A stretch of 23,038 bases of DNA, from positions 1 through 23,038 of the forward strand of contig CAZSFZ010000026.1 of assembly GCA_964606385.1 (NCBI GenBank). The letters are read 5' to 3'. The position numbers and the translations under genes are program-made. Under the pieces are notes generated by a model, which saw only the letters and a list, made by a program, of their open reading frames with translations, searched no databases and was not told the origin of the DNA. This document shows, piece by piece, positions 8,303 through 14,050 of this stretch; the stretch's first letter is position 1, and every line of letters begins with the position of its first letter. The stretch is from Aquincolibacterium sp964606385. Its GTDB lineage: Bacteria; Omnitrophota; Omnitrophia; Omnitrophales; Aquincolibacteriaceae.

Positions 8303-8651
8303 AGGCAATGCCGCCGTTCGGCAATGGAATGTCCACCGGAATGGGAAAGGTCGCGGCATGAAGGACGCCGCCGACGGTGTTCGTAAAGGTATAGCCTACG
8401 CCCTTGGCAAGGCCGAGAAAGAAATTCTGGTCTTTAAAAGGCTCATAGAAAAAAGCCGTCCAGCCGGCCGTAAGATTGAGAAAGCCGAATCCCAGCTTTT
8501 GGGAGGTCTTCCCGAGATAAGTGGGTTCCTGGGTCCAGTCACTGGGTTCAAAAGTGCCGGCATAAGCGGTCGAACTGAGCAGGACGAGGAGAAAAAAGAA
8601 AGCGACGATGGGAATTCCCCGGCGAGAAAAAATACGCGTGAATGGTTTCAT
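8286..8651 (-). CDS. TIGR04073-type exosortase-associated secreted protein, copy 1
   Basis: This 121-residue predicted exported protein has a signal peptide: an RIFSRR basic region, a hydrophobic segment at 14-28 and cleavage after AYA at 31. The mature part KLGFGFLNLTAGW...GGVLHAATFPIPVDIPLPNGG is close to what I recall of TIGR04073. The C-terminus overlaps the second copy by 17 nt. The start at 8651 has no Shine-Dalgarno sequence, and a TTGACT-N17-TAGTAT promoter ends only 10 nt upstream, so the mRNA may carry almost no leader. No exosortase or PEP-CTERM protein is visible in the window, so the link to that system rests on the family name alone. Confidence 0.78.
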   Translation of the reverse strand: MKPFTRIFSRRGIPIVAFFFLLVLLSSTAYAGTFEPSDWTQEPTYLGKTSQKLGFGFLNLTAGWTAFFYEPFKDQNFFLGLAKGVGYTFTNTVGGVLHAATFPIPVDIPLPNGGIAYEYKK

Positions 8652-8661
8652 AATCGAAAAA

Positions 8662-8690
8662 ATACTACTGTTTTACCTTGCGCAAGTCAA
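8662..8690 (-). promoter_or_regulatory. Promoter of the TIGR04073 pair and response regulator
   Basis: On the minus strand, TTGACT (8690-8685), a 17-bp spacer and TAGTAT (8667-8662). The expected start of transcription is about 8654-8656, three to five bases before the ATG at 8651. Confidence 0.6.
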
Positions 8691-8774
8691 GGAACGAACG
8701 GAAATCTTCGCCTCATGAAGGTATCCGCCAAAATGCCCGGCGGATTCGTCCCATGCTCACAAAGCGCATGGGTG

Positions 8775-8848
8775 AAAAAAAACGGAGCCCGCAGACCCCT
8801 TGACCCAACGCGCGAGGCGCCGGGCATCGGCCGGGATCTACAGACTCC
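8775..8848 (-). terminator. Intrinsic terminator after the 265-residue hypothetical gene
   Basis: On the minus strand, GGAGTCTGTAGATCCC (8848-8833) can pair over all 16 positions, counting four G-U pairs, with GGGGTCTGCGGGCTCC (8799-8784). One G and then eight T (8782-8775) follow. The 33-nt loop is itself GC-rich. It begins 23 nt past the stop codon at 8872 and isolates that gene from the TIGR04073 unit downstream. Confidence 0.75.
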
Positions 8849-8871
8849 TAAAATCTCCTCCTGGGTTTTGT

Positions 8872-9669
8872 TTAGTTGAGTTTACTTACGTCAAAACGAA
8901 ATTGGGGGTCCAATTGTCCGAGTTCCTGGGCTAAACACAAAACCTTCCGCTTCGTCTCCGTGGAGCGCGTTGTCATCCACCCCTGATAGGCTTCGAGAAA
9001 CTGTTCCATCTTGATATCCCGGAGATGGGCTTTTTCATAACCGCTTAATTTAACAAGAAAATGCTGGAACGCCTGTTCCCGGAAACATTCAATGAACTTG
9101 AAGTAATCCTCTTTGACGCCCGCGAGGACCTGCCGGTACGTATCGAACTGACCCGCGATCTTTCCGAGCACTTCCCCTACCCCGGTCTTTTTGTCATAGA
9201 GCCCCGCGTGACACCGGGAAGCCTGGTTGTAATAGAGGATCGCGGACAAGCGGTCTTCATTCTTTTCATTCGGAACGTCTTTTTTGGCCGGAAACCGTTT
9301 GGCCAGCTTCGAGTCGGGGCTAAAGATCGTGGATTCAACAAGCAAATGGTCGGCATTGACCTTGAAAATGAAATAGCGGAGCATCGGGTCGTCGGTTTCC
9401 CGGACCCACTCGAAAACCTCGTTCGTGTTATTTGAAAGAAACGGGTCGGCCATATCATGATATTCCGGGAGTGAAATAGCGAAGAGCAGGTGCGCCAGGT
9501 AGATGTTCACATCCTCGTCGAAGGAAAGCGTCCGCGTCAGCCCAAGCGATTGATCTTTTGATTTCAGGATGGATTCCAGAAGGAAGTAGATGGCAGACTC
9601 CCTATCCTCGTTCGAGAGGCTGAAATATAAGTAAGGCGCACTATGCTTCTGACTTTTTCCCTCTTCCAC
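8872..9669 (-). CDS. Hypothetical cytoplasmic protein, unrecognised
   Basis: I do not recognise this 265-residue protein. It has no signal peptide, membrane segment or known catalytic motif. The sequence looks mostly helical and charged, with aromatic-rich stretches (PYLYFSLSNEDRESAIYFLL near the start, MLRYFIFKVNADHLLVEST about 95-115). A His/Cys-containing middle (ILYYNQASRCHAGLYDKK) is present but no zinc motif is evident. The start is GTG at 9669, supported by AAAAGGGGG 8 nt upstream; no ATG lies nearby. It is flanked by its own promoter (9745-9773) and terminator (8775-8848), so it appears to be transcribed alone. The 226-nt region upstream is far more AT-rich than anything else here. 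A lineage-specific regulatory or structural protein is possible, but nothing supports a specific function. Confidence 0.85.
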   Translation of the reverse strand: MEEGKSQKHSAPYLYFSLSNEDRESAIYFLLESILKSKDQSLGLTRTLSFDEDVNIYLAHLLFAISLPEYHDMADPFLSNNTNEVFEWVRETDDPMLRYFIFKVNADHLLVESTIFSPDSKLAKRFPAKKDVPNEKNEDRLSAILYYNQASRCHAGLYDKKTGVGEVLGKIAGQFDTYRQVLAGVKEDYFKFIECFREQAFQHFLVKLSGYEKAHLRDIKMEQFLEAYQGWMTTRSTETKRKVLCLAQELGQLDPQFRFDVSKLN

Positions 9670-9688
9670 CTGAAATACCCCCTTTTAG

Positions 9689-9717
9689 ATATATAGCAAT
9701 ATATAACATCTATATAT
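9689..9717 (-). promoter_or_regulatory. AU-rich leader hairpin before the hypothetical gene
   Basis: ATATATAG and CTATATAT (9689-9696 and 9710-9717) form a perfect 8-bp inverted repeat with a 13-nt loop. In the minus-strand mRNA it would fold just upstream of the Shine-Dalgarno run AAAAGGGGG and the GTG start at 9669. An all-A/U stem (one G-C pair) is weak and could be temperature-sensitive. A regulatory role is inferred only. Confidence 0.4.
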
Positions 9718-9766
9718 TCTTATATAATTCTCATGCCTATCGAAAACATAGCATGGCAATATATAA
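9696..9766. repeat. 11-bp direct repeat spaced by exactly 60 bp
   Basis: GCAATATATAA occurs at 9696-9706 and 9756-9766. TATATA cores recur at 9690, 9700, 9711, 9721 and 9760, spaced 10, 11, 10 and 39 bp, close to whole helical turns. The second copy lies in the spacer of the promoter at 9745-9773 and the first lies in the leader, so a protein bound to both could bridge the transcription start. Binding is speculative. Confidence 0.45.
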
Positions 9767-9773
9767 AAGTCAA
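9745..9773 (-). promoter_or_regulatory. Promoter of the hypothetical gene at 8872-9669
   Basis: On the minus strand, TTGACT (9773-9768), a 17-bp spacer and TATGTT (9750-9745), with an extended TGC immediately before the -10. The -35 hexamer is identical to that of the TIGR04073 promoter. Transcription would start near 9738, giving a leader of about 70 nt that contains the AU hairpin. Confidence 0.65.
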
Positions 9774-9790
9774 ATTCACATAATTGGTTT

Positions 9791-9818
9791 TTTATTATCA
9801 TAAACCATTGATAATAAA
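9791..9818. repeat. 10-bp perfect inverted repeat, possible operator
   Basis: TTTATTATCA (9791-9800) and TGATAATAAA (9809-9818) are perfect inverse copies around an 8-nt spacer, inside the AT-rich gap between recO and the hypothetical gene. A further TTTATCA occurs at 9830-9836. No T tract follows on either strand, so a terminator is unlikely. The dyad sits about 18 bp upstream of the -35 box at 9768-9773, a position suited to an activator or repressor site. No binding protein is known. Confidence 0.45.
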
Positions 9819-9895
9819 TGACTTAAGAGTTTATCAAAAAATGAACAATGATGGATCCTTCAGGGGGTCATGGAAATACTACGTGCGGGAAAGTG

Positions 9896-10657
9896 TTAAG
9901 CGACTTTTAAAGCCGGGCGGATGGAATCGAGGAATTTTCTCGTTTTGAGGACTTTTCCGAGGCGATAGTTGAGGAAAGTGGTCATGACCGTTTTGACCTG
10001 GCTTTCGACCAGGGCGCTGCGGGTTTCACGGAGGCAATCCTCCAGGGAGTCCTTGCTGTAGCCGCGTAAAACCGCCAACGGCTCGGGCGCCAGCGGTAAG
10101 GCCGAAGTGTCCCGGGCGCGGCACGGCTCGCAAAGCAGTGCGCCGTGGCGGATCGAAAAAAAACCTTTCTCGAGGGGCTTGGCGGCGCATTCCAGACAGC
10201 TCTCAAGAAAAGGAAGCCAGCCCATTTCCCTGAGAAGCTGCGTCACAAAAACCGTTTCGAGCCGCTGGGGCGGAACCGCGGCAAGAAACCGGAAACTGTT
10301 TTTAAGAAGGTCGAAGATCTTGGGGTGCGGGTCCTGGATCTCCGTGAGCTCATCCACCAGCTCGCAGAAATAACTGGCATACGCGATCGCTTCCAGCCGG
10401 TCCCGGAGGGCGTGGTGGCTTTCCAGGATCGTGGCGTCCGAGATCAGGTGCAGGTCGGAGCGCTTCTTTTCATAGAATACATACTCGGCATGCGTAAAAA
10501 GCTCGAAGCCTGCCTGGCGGATCTCCCCTTCCCGGTGGACGCCCTTCACGACCCCGCGAACTTTTCCGAGACGCGGCGTAAAAAAGGTCACGATGAGGGA
10601 ACTGGAACGGAAAGGCAGGGTTTTCAGGACAAGCGCTTCGGTCTTGTGGATGCTCAT
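9896..10657 (-). CDS. recO: DNA repair protein RecO
   Basis: RecO helps load RecA at SSB-coated gaps in the RecFOR pathway. The N-terminal OB fold begins with the typical SIHKTEALVLKTLPFRSSSLIVTFFTPRLG (starting at residue 2) and continues through KVRGVVKGV. A Cys4 zinc motif (Cys154, Cys157, Cys176, Cys179; CLEC...CEPC) precedes the C-terminal helical region. Length (253) is normal. The start lies 5 nt after the ybeY stop, and the ribosome-binding sequence overlaps that stop (TTAGGTTTT). It is the last gene of the hisS-aspS-phoH-ybeY-recO run. No convincing terminator was found in the AT-rich gap that follows. Confidence 0.93.
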   Translation of the reverse strand: MSIHKTEALVLKTLPFRSSSLIVTFFTPRLGKVRGVVKGVHREGEIRQAGFELFTHAEYVFYEKKRSDLHLISDATILESHHALRDRLEAIAYASYFCELVDELTEIQDPHPKIFDLLKNSFRFLAAVPPQRLETVFVTQLLREMGWLPFLESCLECAAKPLEKGFFSIRHGALLCEPCRARDTSALPLAPEPLAVLRGYSKDSLEDCLRETRSALVESQVKTVMTTFLNYRLGKVLKTRKFLDSIRPALKVA

Positions 10658-10662
10658 AAAAC

Positions 10663-11145
10663 CTAAGTTCGTTTCTTCTGGACGCGCTTGAGGATCTGGC
10701 TCTGCTTGTGGTGCATTTTCCGGAAAGCGGTCCGGCTCTTGTCTTCATACCCCATCAAGTGCAGGATCCCGTGGCAGAGGCAGTAATGAAGCTCTTCCTC
10801 GAACGTATGGTCATACTCCTTGGCTTGGGTACGGATGGTCGGAAGACAAAGGGCGATATCACCGAGAAAATCAATGTCTTTACGGCGAAGCACCTGCGGC
10901 GGGAGTAGCTCTTTAAGATGGTCCGCGGATTTTTTTTCACTGAAGGCCAGGACATCCGTCGACCAGGCGTGACGAAGATAGCGGCGGTTCAGCTTGCGCA
11001 TCTCGGGACCGTCCACAAGCACTACGCTCAGGACAGCCTTTTTAAAACCCAAGTCCTTCAGGATCTTCGTGGCGATCTTTTTGAGCGTAACCTCTGAAAC
11101 CTTGATCCTCGGACAATCCTGCTTCAGGTAGATCTCATACGCCAT
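10663..11145 (-). CDS. ybeY: rRNA maturation endonuclease YbeY
   Basis: YbeY is a single-domain metal-dependent RNase needed for 16S rRNA 3'-end maturation and ribosome quality control. The conserved segments LNRRYLRHAWSTDVLAF and DFLGDIALC lead to the metal-binding helix HGILHLMGYED (125-135). The usual third histidine of the H-x3-H-x5-H motif is Asp135 here. As I recall, Bacteroidetes YbeY proteins have the same exchange, so the enzyme is probably active. The ATG at 11145 (160 residues) was preferred to the TTG one codon earlier because GAGG lies 7 nt upstream. It sits between phoH and recO, a conserved neighbourhood, but is separated from phoH by an unusual quasi-palindromic repeat. Confidence 0.93.
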   Translation of the reverse strand: MAYEIYLKQDCPRIKVSEVTLKKIATKILKDLGFKKAVLSVVLVDGPEMRKLNRRYLRHAWSTDVLAFSEKKSADHLKELLPPQVLRRKDIDFLGDIALCLPTIRTQAKEYDHTFEEELHYCLCHGILHLMGYEDKSRTAFRKMHHKQSQILKRVQKKRT

Positions 11146-11158
11146 CAAACAACCTCGG

Positions 11159-11292
11159 AAACTCTAAATCCAAAACTCTAATCCCTGAAAAAATTTAAAC
11201 CCTAAAATCTCAAACTTAAAATTCCGGGGTTGGGTTTGAAGTTTTGAACATTTGAGTTTATTTAGAGTTTAGTATTTTGCATTTAAGGTTTA
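11159..11292. repeat. Heptad-phased A-rich/T-rich quasi-palindrome
   Basis: The whole phoH-ybeY gap is low-complexity and symmetric. The left half has AAA-containing phrases (AAACTCT, AAATCC, AAAACTCT, AAACCCT) starting near 11159, 11166, 11173, 11180, 11188, 11197, 11204, 11212 and 11218. The right half has TTT phrases near 11235, 11242, 11251, 11257, 11268, 11275, 11282 and 11289. Most steps are 7 bp. The centre is the GC-rich TTCCGGGG near 11222-11229. AAACTCTAAAT (11159-11169) and ATTTAGAGTTT (11260-11270) are exact inverse copies. Transcribed, it could fold into a long imperfect hairpin between two genes of one operon. It has no coding potential and no target-site duplication that I can see. 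Confidence 0.7.
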
Positions 11293-11293
11293 T

Positions 11294-12247
11294 CTAGGCT
11301 TCTTCCTGGGCTTTCTTGCGATCGTGTTTTTCGTACGCTTTAATGATCTCCTGCACGAGCGGATGGCGCACGACGTCCGTTTCGTTCAAATAAATAAACT
11401 GGATGTCCGGGATGTCGGCCAGAATGCTCCGGATCTCGACGAGGCCCGATTTCTTCGCGGATGGAAGATCGATCTGGGTTATATCCCCCGTAATAATAAG
11501 CTTGGAAGTTTGTCCCATACGCGTCAGGAACATTTTCATCTGACTGTGAGTGCAGTTCTGCGCTTCATCGAGGATCACATAGGAATCATTGAGCGTCCGG
11601 CCGCGCATGTACGCGATCGGCGCGATCTCGATCGCCCCGCGTTCCGTATAGCGGGCGACCTCGTCGAATTCCAACATGTCATAAAGCGCGTCATAAAGCG
11701 GCCGCAGGTACGGGTTCACCTTGGCGGCAAGATCTCCCGGAAGGAATCCGAGGTTCTCTCCCGCTTCAACCGCGGGGCGCGTCAGGATGATGCGGGCCAC
11801 GTATTTCTTTTTAAGGGCTTCAATGGCCGCCGCCATCGCCAGATACGTTTTGCCGGTCCCCGCCGGTCCGATCGCGATCACGATATCGCGCTGCTGCATG
11901 GCCTTAAGGTACGCGAGCTGGTTCTCGCTCCGCGCCTGGATCACCTTGCCGCGATGAAAAAAATGGATCCCTCCGCTTTGTGGCGGTGTGACGCGGGCTT
12001 CCGCTTTGGGAGCGGCCTCCGCGGATTTTTCGGGCAACCGCCCGCCTTTCCGGATCATCTCCAGCATCCGGACAAAGAAACGCGTGGCATCCTCCACGTT
12101 TTTCTTATCACCCATGATCTTAAGCCGGTCATTACGGGCCACGATCTTGACGCGGTGGTCTTTCTCCGCCTGCCGGACGTTCTGGTCCAGGTTACCGTAA
12201 AGGGCTTTCGCTTCCTCGTTAGAATGCAGCTTGATCAGTTTTTGCAA
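11294..12247 (-). CDS. phoH: PhoH family ATPase
   Basis: PhoH is a cytoplasmic P-loop ATPase with a helicase-like core, thought to act in RNA metabolism. The N-terminal KH-like region (about 1-65) is followed by a charged linker (70-92). The ATPase domain has Walker A GPAGTGKT (127-134), the family segment LTRPAVEAGENLGFLPGDL, Walker B VILDEAQN (224-231) and TRMGQTSKLIITGDITQIDLP (from 242). Its 317 residues are typical. The start is TTG (12247), 15 nt after aspS, with AAGGGGA upstream; the first in-frame ATG is 44 codons in and would remove most of the N-terminal domain. It is followed by the quasi-palindromic repeat and then ybeY, its usual partner. Confidence 0.95.
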   Translation of the reverse strand: MQKLIKLHSNEEAKALYGNLDQNVRQAEKDHRVKIVARNDRLKIMGDKKNVEDATRFFVRMLEMIRKGGRLPEKSAEAAPKAEARVTPPQSGGIHFFHRGKVIQARSENQLAYLKAMQQRDIVIAIGPAGTGKTYLAMAAAIEALKKKYVARIILTRPAVEAGENLGFLPGDLAAKVNPYLRPLYDALYDMLEFDEVARYTERGAIEIAPIAYMRGRTLNDSYVILDEAQNCTHSQMKMFLTRMGQTSKLIITGDITQIDLPSAKKSGLVEIRSILADIPDIQFIYLNETDVVRHPLVQEIIKAYEKHDRKKAQEEA

Positions 12248-12262
12248 GAGAGATCCCCTTTT

Positions 12263-14050
12263 TTATTTAGGACGCTCGATCCACATGCGCTTGGCGTCGA
12301 GATTAAGTTCTTTGAGCTGGCGTTCCGTCGCGGGTGACGGAGCGTCGGTCATAAGGCAGGTGCCTTTTTGTGTTTTCGGGAACGCGATCACTTCGCGGAT
12401 GGACTCGCGGCCCATCAAAAGCGTGATCAAACGGTCCACGCCGATCGCAAGACCGCCATGCGGAGGCGCCCCAAAAGAAAGCGCTTTGAGCAGGAACCCG
12501 AACTGGGCTTCCGCTTGCGCCTGTGTCAGATTTAAAAGCTGGAAGATCTTTGACTGCACACCCCGGTCATGGATACGGATACTGCCCCCGCCGGTCTCCG
12601 TGCCGTTGATGATGAGATCATAAGCGCGCGCCCGTACTTTTCCGGGGTCCGAGTCCAGCATCGGAACGTCTTCCGTCTTCGGCGACGTGAACGGATGATG
12701 GCACGCGTCCCAACGTTTTTCTTCTTCATTCCAGTCAAAGAGCGGGAAATCCACCACCCAGAGAAGCTCAAAGGCCCCTTCCGGGATCATTTTGTGTTTT
12801 TCCGCGAGCGAACAGCGGAGCGCTCCGAGCGCCACGACCGCGGTCTTGAACTTGTCCGCCACGATAAAAATGATGTCGCCCGCCTTGGCGCCCGCCGCCT
12901 GGACGGCTTTCTGGATACGCGCCGCGTCAAAAAATTTCTGGATCGGAGACTCCACCGTGTCCGGCCCGGTGACTTTGAGCCAGGCTAGACCTTTGACACC
13001 GAAATCCTGCTGGAGCCACTTGGTCAGATCGTCAAAATCCTTACGCGAAAAATCGACCCCCGCGGGCGGCGTGAACGTAAGCCCCCGGATCTCGCCCCCT
13101 CCGGCGATCGTCTCGTCAAAAACGCGGAAACCGCTCTTCTCAAAAACCGGAGTAAGGTTCTTGATCTCCATCCCGTACCGCAGATCCGGCTTATCACAGC
13201 CGTACTTATCCATCGCTTCCTTGTAGCTCATGCGCCGGAGCGGAAGTTTGATGTCGATATTTTTCGCGTGTTTGAAAACATGAGCGACCATGCCCTCGAC
13301 CACGCCCATGATGTCCTCTTCGTTAATGAAAGACATTTCCATATCGATCTGGGTATGCTCGGGCTGGCGGTCTTTGCGGAGGTCCTCGTCGCGAAAACAG
13401 CGGGCGATCTGATAATACCGGTCGTAGCCCGAGATCATGAGGATCTGCTTAAAAAGCTGCGGGGACTGCGGCAGTGCGTAAAAGGTCCCGTGGGTCAAGC
13501 GCGACGGCACGAGGAAATCGCGAGCGCCTTCCGGGGTACTCTTCGTCAGGTACGGCGTCTCAACCTCGATAAAGCGCTGTTTATCCAGATATTCGTGGAC
13601 CAATTTGAGGACACGGTGACGGAACGTGAGGTTCTCCACCATCTCACGGCGGCGGAGGTCGAGAAAACGGTACTCGAGCCGGAGCTCTTCATTCACATTT
13701 TTATCTTCAAGCTCGAACGGGAGCGGCAAGCAGGGGTTCAAGATCTCAAGCTCTTCTGCCACCAGCTCGATCTCTCCGGTCACGACCTTTTTATTGACCG
13801 TTCCGGCGGGACGTTCCTGGACCTTGCCCTTCACGTGGATCACAAATTCAGAACGGAGGGATTCGGCTCTCTTGTGAGCCTCCGGGGCCGTTTGGGGATT
13901 AAAAACGACCTGGGTGACCCCGTAGCGGTCGCGCAGGTCCACAAAGATGAGATTCCCGTGATCCCGGCGGGTATCCACCCACCCGGTCAGGGTCTCGGTC
14001 TTTCCGACACAACTCTTGTTCAATTCCCCGCAAGTCGCCGTTCTCAGCAT
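12263..14050 (-). CDS. aspS: Aspartyl-tRNA synthetase, bacterial type, probably non-discriminating
   Basis: This class II synthetase of 595 residues has the bacterial layout. An anticodon-binding OB fold (about 1-105) leads to YRFLDLRR (127-134), motif 2 FRDEDLR (219-225), a GAD insertion (about 290-420) and motif 3 GVDRLITLLMG near the C-terminus. His31 (RRDHGN) and the Gly in RPAGTVN (Gly83) match Asp/Asn-charging enzymes such as that of Pseudomonas, whereas Asp-specific enzymes have Leu at position 31. It may therefore also make Asp-tRNA(Asn), corrected by GatCAB. The ATG at 14050 was chosen: AAGGTGATG precedes it, it overlaps the hisS stop by 7 nt, and the 80 residues upstream in frame are hisS antiphase sequence with no family similarity. 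Confidence 0.97.
   Translation of the reverse strand: MLRTATCGELNKSCVGKTETLTGWVDTRRDHGNLIFVDLRDRYGVTQVVFNPQTAPEAHKRAESLRSEFVIHVKGKVQERPAGTVNKKVVTGEIELVAEELEILNPCLPLPFELEDKNVNEELRLEYRFLDLRRREMVENLTFRHRVLKLVHEYLDKQRFIEVETPYLTKSTPEGARDFLVPSRLTHGTFYALPQSPQLFKQILMISGYDRYYQIARCFRDEDLRKDRQPEHTQIDMEMSFINEEDIMGVVEGMVAHVFKHAKNIDIKLPLRRMSYKEAMDKYGCDKPDLRYGMEIKNLTPVFEKSGFRVFDETIAGGGEIRGLTFTPPAGVDFSRKDFDDLTKWLQQDFGVKGLAWLKVTGPDTVESPIQKFFDAARIQKAVQAAGAKAGDIIFIVADKFKTAVVALGALRCSLAEKHKMIPEGAFELLWVVDFPLFDWNEEEKRWDACHHPFTSPKTEDVPMLDSDPGKVRARAYDLIINGTETGGGSIRIHDRGVQSKIFQLLNLTQAQAEAQFGFLLKALSFGAPPHGGLAIGVDRLITLLMGRESIREVIAFPKTQKGTCLMTDAPSPATERQLKELNLDAKRMWIERPK

Noticed and set aside
8723..8772. Two short stem-loops (8723-8745 and 8750-8772) in the gap before the TIGR04073 pair
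   Set aside because: Stems are only 7 and 6 bp and neither is followed by a T tract in the direction of transcription; the A/T run nearby belongs to the better terminator at 8775-8848.
9834..9895. Terminator after recO
   Set aside because: A T run (GTTCATTTTTTG on the minus strand) is present, but the preceding pairing is at most 4 bp, and the 9791-9818 dyad has no T tract after it.
11159..11292. CRISPR or simple microsatellite reading of the phoH-ybeY repeat
   Set aside because: There are no constant repeats separated by unique spacers, and the phrases change from A-rich to T-rich at a centre, which neither class explains.
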